Positions 45,261 to 55,264 of a stretch of 64,000 nt of DNA are shown piece by piece (position 1 is the first letter of the stretch; every line of letters begins with the position of its first letter). Origin of the DNA: Erythrophleum ivorense (lineage: Eukaryota; Streptophyta; Magnoliopsida; Fabales; Fabaceae); contig JAIUCV010000076.1 in assembly GCA_026724425.1 (NCBI GenBank), positions 2,751,501 to 2,815,500 of the forward strand, given 5' to 3'. The translations under genes and the position numbers were made by a program. Below the pieces are notes generated by a model. The model saw only the letters and a program-made list of their open reading frames with translations. It had not been told where the DNA came from and did no database searches.

Positions 45261-45290
45261 ATACTCCGCCCTTTAAAATCAACCTTGTCC

Positions 45291-45759
45291 TCAAGGTTGA
45301 GGTCTTGAACTGTTTAGCCAGACCAGCGTTGAGTTCTCTTGTAGTACTTCCCATCTTACCGACTCTACATGGCCTGCCTTCGGGTTGTCCCAAGCCTCCT
45401 TAGTTTCTGTCCTTAATGGTCGATAGAACCTCAGTGATAGTTTCTCATGCAGCATGCGTGCCCAAGGGCTTTGTATCTTCAAGAAGACCCAATTTCCTGT
45501 TTCAAACTGGACCTCATGTCTAGGATGGCCTGCTTGAGCTTTCCTACCTTGTATGGCTTGTTGGAGATGATCCATGCGTTGTGCAAGCACTGTAGCTCTT
45601 CTCTGTAGCTTCTTTCTGATGTTTTTAGTCTTGGGGAGCTTTTCTCTTACTCGTCCTGCAGCAGTTCGAAAACCCAGTAGTTCTTCAGTTTGTTCATGCT
45701 TGTTTTTCTCTCCCAAAGAGATTATAAACCCCAGCAAGCAGACTATATGAGTGGACGTG
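45291..45759 (-). CDS. Distal part of the compact element's ORF (integrase C-terminus-like)
   Basis: It continues, in the same frame, the coding region that breaks at 55265; the break is the Athila-like insertion with its ACTTC duplication. The segment contains TGNWVFLKIQSPWARMLHEK and LSLRFYRPLR, which match the GDWV-LKLQP...KL-PRFYGPF motif of the gypsy integrase C-terminal domain. It ends about 30 bases before the LTR. No integrase catalytic core precedes it. Together with 57276-55265 it formed one frame of 827 codons including stop. Confidence 0.7.
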
Positions 45760-46039
45760 ACTTCTGATGTCTTGCGTTTTGGCGCAATCTAACCTTTGCT
45801 TTCACGTGTTTTATCGAGTCTTTCAGCTTTTATCGAGTCTTTGCAGGTCTAGAATCATTCGAAGGAGAGTTTCGGTGATACGGAGCAGCAAGAGGTGAAA
45901 CCATGCAAAAAGGAAGGAAAATGCCGATTTACGAAGCCCAATCGACGGAGAAGTGTACTCGACGGCATGACATCAATCAATGGGAGGAGAGCACTCGACG
46001 GTCGACTGACCACTCGCCGGGGCCGACCCAATGGTGGTT

Positions 46040-46905
46040 AGAGCTGAGCAGTCGAGCTGATTGACATGTCTTCACTAAAACCGTCATAACTCTTCAACCG
46101 TTTATCGGAATGACCTCAAACCGGCGCCAAATGAAAGATAACTCAATTTCCTATCTAATGGGCAGTCGATCAAGGCAGTCGACTACAATAGTCGACGGGA
46201 TCACTCGACGGAAGCACTCGACGGCTGAGCAGTCGAGCTGATTGACATGTCTTCACTAAAACCGTCATAACTCTTCAACCGTTTATCGGAATGACCTCAA
46301 ACCGGCGCCAAATGAAAGATAACTCAATTTCCTATCTAATAGGCAGTCGATCAAGGCAGTCGACCACACTAGTCGACGGGATCACTCGACGGAAGCACTC
46401 GACGGCTGAGCAGTCGAGCTGATTGACATGTCTTCACTAAAACCGTCATAACTCTTCAACCGTTTATCGGAATGACCTCAAACCGGCGCCAAATGAAAGA
46501 TAACTCAATTTCCTATCTAATGGGCAGTCGATCAAGGCAGTCGACTACAATAGTCGACGGGATCACTCGACGGAAGCACTCGACGGCTGAGCAGTCGAGC
46601 TGATTGACATGTCTTCACTAAAACCGTCATAACTCTTCAACCGTTTATCGGAATGACCTCAAACCGGCGCCAAATGAAAGATAACTCAATTTCCTATCTA
46701 ATGGGCAGTCGATCAAGGCAGTCGACCACACTAGTCGACGGGATCACTCGACGGAAGCACTCGACGGCTGAGCAGTCGAGCTGATTGACATGTCTTCACT
46801 AAAACCGTCATAACTCTTCAACCGTTTATCGGAATGACCTCAAACCGGCGCCAAATGAAAGCTAACTCAATTTCCTATCTAATGGGCAGTCACCCGACGG
46901 CCTGA
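46040..46905 (+). repeat. Five tandem 181-bp units inside the LTR
   Basis: GTCGAGCTGATTGACATG starts at 46051, 46232, 46413, 46594 and 46775, an exact 181-base period. Units differ at a few sites, such as GACTACAATAGTCG versus GACCACACTAGTCG, which alternate. The last unit is truncated and passes into the CCCGACGG minisatellite. The same array is in the other LTR (from 53091). Confidence 0.92.
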
Positions 46906-46907
46906 CC

Positions 46908-47175
46908 CGACGGCCTGACCCGACGACGTGACCCGACGGCCTGACCCGACGGCTTGACCCGACGGCCTTCACTCGACGGCATGACCCGATGGCCCTCACC
47001 CGACGTCTTCACCCGGTGGCTCGACCCGACGGCCATCACCCGACGGCCATCACCCGACGGCCTCACCCGACGGCCTCACCCGACGGCCTTACCCGGCGGC
47101 CTTACCCGACTTCTTCACCCGACGGAGGGACTCGATGGGCCACTCGCCGGCCTCACCCGACGGCCCACCATCTCA
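46908..47175 (+). repeat. CCCGACGG minisatellite in the LTR
   Basis: Degenerate 10-15-base units built on ACCCGACGGCCTG or TCACCCGACGGCC. The short Arg/Pro-rich frames they produce are repeat artefacts. The same block lies at about 53934-54215. Confidence 0.85.
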
Positions 47176-48227
47176 CACCACTCGATGGGCCTGATCACCC
47201 GAAGGCCCACTCGAGTACTTGACCCGATAGCCCAGTCGATCACTTCGACTTTCACTACTTAGACCTATTTTCGTTTTGTTTTCAAACACGTTTTGTTTTA
47301 CATTTTGTTCGGAGTTCTTTCGAGGATAGCCGCTTTTCATTGTCTTTCAAAGGAGAAGATCTCTGAACCATTGTGACAGATTGGAGAAGATTTCTGAACC
47401 TTTGTTTGCTTGTTTTATTTTCTATTCAATGAATTCTGTTTCTGCTATTGTTGTTTGCTCGAACATGTGTGAGTAGTCGATTAGCTAGATCTAGGTTTTT
47501 CAAAGGAGTTTCATGAGTTTGATAACTGAATGCAGATAGGGCGTTTAATCTTTGAGTCTAAGATCAATTAGAGTGCGTCCATTAAGTTGGATACATACCT
47601 CAACAAGAACCCTAATCTTCGGATTCAGGCACCTTCGACCCTCAACTAAGGTTGTCGTATCTTGGGATCTTAGATAAAAAGAATATATCGTCTTCGCCAT
47701 TGTTGAGTTTAATGCTTTGATTGTTTTGATCACTCGATCTCTGATCTTAGGTTAATCTATTCATCAAAAGTGTAATAGGTTGCTAGAACGAACATTGGTG
47801 AGCGATCTGTCCTTAGCCTGCGAGAGTTGATGCTAAGGCGGATCGTGAACATATCGAACCCGTTCATATTGCTTGTCTTCAATTGCTAGATTCAAACGAG
47901 AGTTTAGACATCTAGGTTGATTAGCAAAGTTGTCAAGATCACGAGAGTGGATTGACATACTTTTATGTTTGAGTTCAAGACCTGTACTTAATCATTGCCC
48001 TGAATAGTCATTCGGTTACTTTCCTTGAGCTCCTGCGAATTGCCTTGATCTAGTGCTTTTTCCCTATTGAGTTTACATCGTCATTTACTTTCAGTTACTG
48101 TTACCGAATTACAAACCAAATCATCACCATTGTCTTAGCTCCATTTTAAGTCTCATAGTTCATAGTGCAACGCTGGTCCTCTGGATCTCGAATCTCTTAT
48201 ACCACATTATCAATCTTTTTATCAAAC

Positions 48228-48247
48228 TGGCGCCGTTGCGACGGGGA
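48228..48247 (+). other. Primer binding site, tRNA-Asp type
   Basis: TGGCGCCGTTGCGACGGGGA, three bases after the 5' LTR, is the primer site class used by Athila elements. It differs slightly from the site at 10601-10617. Confidence 0.85.
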
Positions 48248-48339
48248 ACGAATCGTTGCCTTTGAATTTTGATTTGAAATTTAGTCTAAGATTTTTCTAA
48301 CTTGTTCTTTCTCTGCTTGCCTCTGTGTGTTTCAGGTGC

Positions 48340-50229
48340 ATGACTCATAGGTCTACAAGAAGAAACCGCACAGAAGATCTACTTGTCTTGTCCAACGCAG
48401 AACTTGCGAGAGTAGAACGAGAAAACAGACAGAACCGGCCTAATCCCGCCAATATGGGCGACGAAGGCAATCAGAACGCTAACGCTCAGATGGCTGCTCA
48501 GATGCAGCAGCTCCAGCAACAGATCGAGTTGATGCAGAAGGCTCAACAGGATAGAGAGCCGCGACCTCAAGCTGCTATAGGTGAGAGGGACAATCCGCAC
48601 ACCTTTTACCAAAACAGGTCTGCAATTGTTCCTCCACCAATCCAGAGGCAGGATTTTAAGATCGACCCATACTTGATCTCACTAGTCAAGTTGAGCCTCT
48701 TTAATGGACTGCCCGCTGAGAATCCGATGGACCACATCGAAAGCTTTGAAGAGATATGCAGTACTACCAGCTCGAACGGTGTACCACCTGACTTCCTGAA
48801 GTGCAAATTGTTCCCGTTCTCACTGGCCAACAAAGCCTCTCGCTGGCTGAAGTCGCTACCAGCTGGGTCGCTGACTTCATGGGCCCAATGTAGGTCTGCA
48901 TTCGTAGACCACTTCTTTACCAAGTCTAAAACGGCTGCTCTGCGCACTAAGATTGCATCATTCCACCAGTATGATGGAGAAGCTTTTTGTGAAGCTTGGG
49001 AGAGGTACAAGGAGTACCGGAGAGATTGTCCTCATCACGGTTTCTCTGATGAGCAGGTCTTGGGCATCTTCTACGACGGGGTCAACTGGGACTACCGTAA
49101 TGCTCTGAACTCAGCCAGTAATGGAGATTTCATGACTAAGTCCAAAGAGGGTGCATTCGAGCTGATCGAAAATCTTGCTGCAAACTCTAGCAACAAGAAT
49201 CCGGAGTATGACAGAACAATGAGTAATGTGTCTGTCAAGGGGATCAGCGTTGAAGCTGATAAAATTGAAGAGCTCACGGCGAAGGTGAATCTGCTACTGA
49301 AGGCCTCGCATAAGTCTGTTCACTTTGTAGACGAAACTGATGACGCGCCTCTCTGTCAGGCGTTCGGAGTAGCTGGAGAGGACGAAGCTGATCAGATGGA
49401 GGTTAACTACGTGAACGGGCAAGCCTTTGTGCAAAACCGTGGCTTCAACCAGAACCAGCAAGGTTATCAGAAGAACTACTCTAACAACTTCCAAGATAAG
49501 TCCTTTGTTCCCAACCAGAATCGTTTTCAAGCAGGAAATCAGCAGCAACCTTCGAGTTCATCGAACAGTTCACAAGATGAGCTGAAGGGTATGATGCAAC
49601 AGATGTTGATGAACCAGCAGAAGTCGTCTGTAGAGACCAATTCGAAGATAGACGCCATGTATAACGATCTGAATGGGAAGATTGAGACTGTGTGGGCTCA
49701 CATGAAGAAGCTGGATGTTCAGGTTGCTCAGACGGCTGAGGCTGTCAAGAGACCCCATGGAACTCTTCCTGGGAAGGGGGAGACGAACCCCAGAGAGCAC
49801 TGTCATGCAGTTACCGTTCACGGTGAGGTGGAGAGGGTCACCGAGCACCTGCCCGCAGAAGCCAGAGCACCTGCTCCAAGCGTAAACAGAGTTCTAGAAG
49901 GCGTTTCATCATCTCAGGAACCCATTCCTGACTCTGACCGACCTATTCCTCAACTTGCAGAGACTCCTACAGCACGAACCTATGTCCCTAAGGTCCCATA
50001 TCCTGTTCCTCCCAGACACCTGATGGAGCCTATCAGTGCAGAGAAGTTGGCTGGATTCAATAAGATGGTGAGAAGGCTTCATTCTACGATCTCATTCCGA
50101 AGAAGCCTCAGAGATTCGTCCCTTGTGTCATTTCTTTGTGAATTGCAGAGAAAGTCTGGAAGATATCAAGGCTCTCTTCATCAAGGCAAAGAGTTCACCG
50201 TCAACATTGAAGCAATTGCCGAAGGTTGA
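48340..50229 (+). CDS. Athila-like Gag
   Basis: The first ATG in frame is 48340, after an acceptor-like TTTCAG/GTGC, giving 629 residues. A Gln-rich coiled-coil-like stretch (MAAQMQQLQQQIELMQ) is followed by the retrotransposon Gag domain from about residue 108 (DPYLISLVKLSLFNG, ENPMDHIESFEEIC, LANKASRWLKSLP, FFTKSKTAALR). No zinc knuckle is visible; an Asn/Gln-rich region follows. The frame runs out of homology at about 50098, where one extra C next to TTCC seems to shift it. The protease frame then overlaps it by 107 bases. Gag alone could still form particles. Confidence 0.85.
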   Translation: MTHRSTRRNRTEDLLVLSNAELARVERENRQNRPNPANMGDEGNQNANAQMAAQMQQLQQQIELMQKAQQDREPRPQAAIGERDNPHTFYQNRSAIVPPPIQRQDFKIDPYLISLVKLSLFNGLPAENPMDHIESFEEICSTTSSNGVPPDFLKCKLFPFSLANKASRWLKSLPAGSLTSWAQCRSAFVDHFFTKSKTAALRTKIASFHQYDGEAFCEAWERYKEYRRDCPHHGFSDEQVLGIFYDGVNWDYRNALNSASNGDFMTKSKEGAFELIENLAANSSNKNPEYDRTMSNVSVKGISVEADKIEELTAKVNLLLKASHKSVHFVDETDDAPLCQAFGVAGEDEADQMEVNYVNGQAFVQNRGFNQNQQGYQKNYSNNFQDKSFVPNQNRFQAGNQQQPSSSSNSSQDELKGMMQQMLMNQQKSSVETNSKIDAMYNDLNGKIETVWAHMKKLDVQVAQTAEAVKRPHGTLPGKGETNPREHCHAVTVHGEVERVTEHLPAEARAPAPSVNRVLEGVSSSQEPIPDSDRPIPQLAETPTARTYVPKVPYPVPPRHLMEPISAEKLAGFNKMVRRLHSTISFRRSLRDSSLVSFLCELQRKSGRYQGSLHQGKEFTVNIEAIAEG

Positions 50230-51040
50230 AGACCCAGGGAAGTTTGTTGTTCCTTGCTCTATTGCTGGAGTTCGATTTGACGAGTCTCTCTGTGACTCTG
50301 GATCTAGCGTGAATCTGATGTCAAGAGCTATTGCAGAGAGGTTGAGAGTCGCTGACATAAACTCTCCTGGTTTCACTCTCACATTCGCAAACTCTTCAAC
50401 CACGACTCCATACGGGACCATTCCGAATTTATCCGTTCAAGTTGGAAATTGTCTTGTTCCAACTGATTTCCAAGTCGTGGAAATGAGCAAGGATTCTGAC
50501 GTGCCTTTGATTCTCGGAAGACCATTTCTGGCTACAGTGGGTGCAGTTGTTGATCTGCCTAATAAGGGAGTCTCTTTCTCTTTCATCGACGAGAAGGTCT
50601 TCTATCAGGCCATCCCCAGTACTGGAACTACCAAACTCGCCTCCTGTGTCAGCATTGTCAAAAGAGAGAGGCTTGGGGTCTGTCCTCAGAAAGAACCTTG
50701 CAACATGAGAGTTAAAGAAGTCCTGGATGAAGACTCTCGCGTCAGTATCAAGGAAGTCAGCGAGAAGGAAAAGGTGGAGAGAAATATAAAGAGCAAGAGA
50801 GTCAAGGGAGATCCTCACATAACCTTGCTGCCTCAGAGACGTGTCGGAGATACCATTGAGTACGACGTGAAGTGCAGAGGTACCTCTAAGCCTTTCTCTA
50901 AAGTTAGAGCTATCCTCACATCAGAGCTGAAAGAGAAAGGACAAGAAGCCGTGAAGAGTCTGTTGAACAGAGTACTCAAGCTGCAAATGTCTGACTGCGG
51001 GACTTGCTTTGGTGCAAGCTCCTCTGCTCATCCTGACTGA
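50123..51040 (+). CDS. Athila-like aspartic protease region (downstream frame)
   Basis: This frame is offset by one base from gag and overlaps it at 50123-50229. It contains KVEDPGKFVVPCSIAG, the active-site SLCDSGSSVNLM (Asp codon at 50294) and VPLILGRPFLATVGAVVD, typical of retroviral-type proteases of Athila. The tail (VKCRGTSKPFSKVRAILTSE) is also family-typical. No RT follows, and the stop is at 51038-51040. A one-base insertion in gag, or ribosomal frameshifting, would explain the offset. I favour a mutation, since no slippery site stands out. The ATG at 50123 is not a convincing start. Confidence 0.8.
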   Translation: MCHFFVNCRESLEDIKALFIKAKSSPSTLKQLPKVEDPGKFVVPCSIAGVRFDESLCDSGSSVNLMSRAIAERLRVADINSPGFTLTFANSSTTTPYGTIPNLSVQVGNCLVPTDFQVVEMSKDSDVPLILGRPFLATVGAVVDLPNKGVSFSFIDEKVFYQAIPSTGTTKLASCVSIVKRERLGVCPQKEPCNMRVKEVLDEDSRVSIKEVSEKEKVERNIKSKRVKGDPHITLLPQRRVGDTIEYDVKCRGTSKPFSKVRAILTSELKEKGQEAVKSLLNRVLKLQMSDCGTCFGASSSAHPD

Positions 51041-51171
51041 GGCATGTCATACAAGTCGAGCTTAAGACTTAAACCAAGCGCTTGGTGGGAGGCAACCCAC
51101 CGGTAAGAGTCTCTAACTTGAGTCTTTATGTTTTTAGTTACTAACTTCTTGTTTTGTTTTTCATGTTTCAA

Positions 51172-51203
<32 letters not shown>

Positions 51204-52804
51204 AAAGAAAGGACCAATCGAACGGTTGCTGGACCGATCAATCCGGAGGGGACTCGCGTAGAGAAAAGATACAGAGGGTTGGCAGAACAATCAGTCCGAC
51301 CACGAGGATCGATCGTTCTGACAGAGGAAGTTCATCTACGACTTCCCACCCTCACCTGGAGGATGATGCCCTCCCCAACTTTAGTGGACCACGCGCTGTA
51401 ACACCTCTCTTTCCCATTGTACTATATCTCTTGAGTCTGTTTAACTTTCTCTCTGGTTTATTTTCACACCGAGACGGTGTGAAGTAAGTCCGAGGGAGAG
51501 TCTTTGTGTTTACTACGTCATTTTCTTTCTTTTGTTTACCTTTTCATCTTGAGTCATTTTGATGTTTTCATTGAGTCAACATTTTATTGAGTCAAAATTT
51601 GTAGGGAATGAACTTATCTGAAGATTTACAACCACTCTTGCTCTTGAATACTTTCGATCTAGTGACCAATTTTGCAGGGTTTGTTAGGTGTAAAAAGCTG
51701 GAATACCCTTTTGGTCAGACTTCCCCCAGGAATTTTCGTTTTGCAGAAATTTTTGGTGAAGCATTTGGTTGACTCTAACCATATTGGACCTTGAATCTGA
51801 TTTATAATTACTTCTCATTAGGAATGTTATATCAGGGAAACGGATCATACACTCAGAACTTCTTATTCACTTTATCACTCTCTGTTGATCCTGAGTGGCC
51901 GACCCATTTTTGGTTGGTACCCACCTTGAACCTTACCTCTTTTCGAACCTCATGCACTTTGTTCTTCTTTGTCATATGTGCAGATATGTGCAAAAACGTC
52001 GGAGAGAAAAGTTCGACACAACTTCCCAACCACAGAGCTTTACGAGTGTTTATCTGTAACACTGAGAATGGGACGAGAAGGTGAAACATGAAATCTGGGT
52101 CGAAGAGATGGTTGCTCCTTGGGAAAGCACGAGTACACGGTAACATTTTCGTGCCTATTGACACTAGTTCCCCTCATCAAAAAAAAAAAAAAAAATAAAA
52201 AAAAAAAAAAGAAAAAAAAAAAAAAAACTTACACTTGAGGAAAGGAACTAGTGATCAATACGAGTATAGTGCGAAAAATCCACCAAGGAACAAAGTACAT
52301 CAAGGCAAAAATGGGAGTTGAAAGAGTTTCGGGTGAAATCCAACATACAAGGAGCTGAGGAGTGAAGTGGTTGGGAACTGTGGCTATCAACAGAACCCTT
52401 CTCTCTTGCTGTTTTGCGCGATATCATGCATCCTCCGGCGTATCTGGTAACCCTTAAACACTTAAGCTCACCAACAAATAAGCCTTTTTGATGCCCGAAC
52501 CCGTCTCACCTGTGTAATGTTCTTGATGAGAGGTCCACGTTTGATCTTAATGAATGTAGAGAGTTAACCAATGTGTAGCCAGAGTTTCTGCAGGATGGAG
52601 GTTCACGAAGGGATCAGGATTGCGAGACCTTGAGGGTACGACTGTGATTATGCGCTGATCAAGCGTTGTTTATTGAGGTCTAATGATTTTCCTTCCGGGT
52701 ATGGTTGCTGATGATTTATGAGTTCTCGCGTTTTCAAACCTCTTCTCTGTGTCTTAGAACCTATGTTTGCTTGAGGGCAAGCAAAAGACTAAGTCCGGGG
52801 GAGT
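51041..52804 (+). other. Athila-like non-coding interior, poly-A tracts and PPT
   Basis: After protease come the family-typical block AAGCGCTTGGTGGGAGGC (about 51077) and an ACCGAGACGGTGTGAAGTAAG...GAGGGAG block (about 51466). Long A-rich tracts lie at about 51170-51209 and 52180-52226. The polypurine tract AAGTCCGGGGGAGT ends at the 3' LTR. There is no env or pol frame. Confidence 0.75.
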
Positions 52805-55264
52805 TGATGTCTTGCGTTTTGGCGCAATCTAACCTTTGCTTTCACGTGTTTTATCGAGTCTTTCAGCTTTTATCGAGTCTTTGCAGGTCTAGAATCATTC
52901 GAAGGAGAGTTTCGGTGATACGGAGCAGCAAGAGGTGAAACCATGCAAAAAGGAAGGAAAATGCCGATTTACGAAGCCCAATCGACGGAGAAGTGTACTC
53001 GACGGCATGACATCAATCAATGGGAGGAGAGCACTCGACGGTCGACTGACCACTCGCCGGGGCCGACCCAATGGTGGTTAGAGCTGAGCAATCGAGCTGA
53101 TTGACATGTCTTCACTAAAACCGTCATAACTCTTCAACCGTTTATCGGAATGACCTCAAACCGGCGCCAAATGAAAGATAACTCAATTTCCTATCTAATG
53201 GGCAGTCGATCAAGGCAGTCGACTACAATAGTCGACGGGATCACTCGACGGAAGCACTCGACGGCTGAGCAGTCGAGCTGATTGACATGTCTTCACTAAA
53301 ACCGTCATAACTCTTCAACCGTTTATCGGAATGACCTCAAACCGGCGCCAAATGAAAGATAACTCAATTTCCTATCTAATAGGCAGTCGATCAAGGCAGT
53401 CGACCACACTAGTCGACGGGATCACTCGACGGAAGCACTCGACGGCTGAGCAGTCGAGCTGATTGACATGTCTTCACTAAAACCGTCATAACTCTTCAAC
53501 CGTTTATCGGAATGACCTCAAACCGGCGCCAAATGAAAGATAACTCAATTTCCTATCTAATGGGCAGTCGATCAAGGCAGTCGACTACAATAGTCGACGG
53601 GATCACTCGACGGAAGCACTCGACGGCTGAGCAGTCGAGCTGATTGACATGTCTTCACTAAAACCGTCATAACTCTTCAACCGTTTATCGGAATGACCTC
53701 AAACCGGCGCCAAATGAAAGATAACTCAATTTCCTATCTAATGGGCAGTCGATCAAGGCAGTCGACCACACTAGTCGACGGGATCACTCGACGGAAGCAC
53801 TCGACGGCTGAGCAGTCGAGCTGATTGACATGTCTTCACTAAAACCGTCATAACTCTTCAACCGTTTATCGGAATGACCTCAAACCGGCGCCAAATGAAA
53901 GCTAACTCAATTTCCTATCTAATGGGCAGTCACCCGACGGCCTGACCCGACGGCCTGACCCGACGACGTGACCCGACGGCCTGACCCGACGGCTTGACCC
54001 GACGGCCTTCACTCGACGGCATGACCCGATGGCCCTCCCCCGACGTCTTCACCCGGTGGCTCGACCCGACGGCCATCACCCGACGGCCATCACCCGACGG
54101 CCTCACCCGACGGCCTCACCCGACGGCCTTACCCGGCGGCCTTACCCGACTTCTTCACCCGACGGAGGGACTCGATGGGCCACTCGCCGGCCTCACCCGA
54201 CGGCCCACCATCTCACACCACTCGATGGGCCTGATCACCCGAAGGCCCACTCGAGTACTTGACCCGATAGCCCAGTCGATCACTTCGACTTTCACTACTT
54301 AGACCTATTTTCGTTTTGTTTTCAAACACGTTTTGTTTTACATTTTGTTCGGAGTTCTTTCGAGGATAGCCGCTTTTCATTGTCTTTCAAAGGAGAAGAT
54401 CTCTGAACCATTGTGACAGATTGGAGAAGATTTCTGAACCTTTGTTTGCTTGTTTTATTTTCTATTCAATGAATTCTGTTTCTGCTATTGTTGTTTGCTC
54501 GAACATGTGTGAGTAGTCGATTAGCTAGATCTAGGTTTTTCAAAGGAGTTTCATGAGTTTGATAACTGAATGCAGATAGGGCGTTTAATCTTTGAGTCTA
54601 AGATCAATTAGAGTGCGTCCATTAAGTTGGATACATACCTCAACAAGAACCCTAATCTTCGGATTCAGGCACCTTCGACCCTCAACTAAGGTTGTCGTAT
54701 CTTGGGATCTTAGATAAAAAGAATATATCGTCTTCGCCATTGTTGAGTTTAATGCTTTGATTGTTTTGATCACTCGATCTCTGATCTTAGGTTAATCTAT
54801 TCATCAAAAGTGTAATAGGTTGCTAGAACGAACATTGGTGAGCGATCTGTCCTTAGCCTGCGAGAGTTGATGCTAAGGCGGATCGTGAACATATCGAACC
54901 CGTTCATATTGCTTGTCTTCAATTGCTAGATTCAAACGAGAGTTTAGACATCTAGGTTGATTAGCAAAGTTGTCAAGATCACGAGAGTGGATTGACATAC
55001 TTTTATGTTTGAGTTCAAGACCTGTACTTAATCATTGCCCTGAATAGTCATTCGGTTACTTTCCTTGAGCTCCTGCGAATTGCCTTGATCTAGTGCTTTT
55101 TCCCTATTGAGTTTACATCGTCATTTACTTTCAGTTACTGTTACCGAATTACAAACCAAATCATCACCATTGTCTTAGCTCCATTTTAAGTCTCATAGTT
55201 CATAGTGCAACGCTGGTCCTCTGGATCTCGAATCTCTTATACCACATTATCAATATTTTTATCA
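52805..55264 (+). repeat. 3' LTR of the Athila-like element
   Basis: 2,460 bases, nearly identical to the 5' LTR. It contains the second copy of the five 181-bp units (from 53091, where one G is A) and of the minisatellite. Confidence 0.93.

Larger units (their letters stand above)
45765..48224 (+). repeat. 5' LTR of the Athila-like element
   Basis: 2,460 bases, TGATGTCTTGCG...TTTTTATCA. It contains five 181-bp tandem units (46040-46900), a CCCGACGG minisatellite (46908-47170) and about 1 kb of unique sequence. It is CpG-rich for the most part, unlike its surroundings. Confidence 0.93.
45765..55264 (+). mobile_element. Athila-like gag-only LTR element (TR-GAG type), very young
   Basis: LTRs of 2,460 bases (45765-48224 and 52805-55264) have TG...CA ends and perfect ACTTC flanks (45760-45764 and 55265-55269). 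By eye I find only about three differences between the LTRs: 46051 versus 53091, 46997 versus 54037, and near 48215 versus 55255. The primer site is tRNA-Asp type. It encodes Gag and an aspartic protease but no RT, RNase H or integrase. The rest of its interior is non-coding and poly-A-rich. It inserted into the compact gypsy-like element and is the youngest layer of the nest. Confidence 0.93.

Noticed and set aside
46954..47262. Arg/Pro/Thr-rich frames in the LTR (also at 53994-54302)
   Set aside because: Generated by the CCCGACGG minisatellite; they lie inside LTRs and exist in two overlapping frames.
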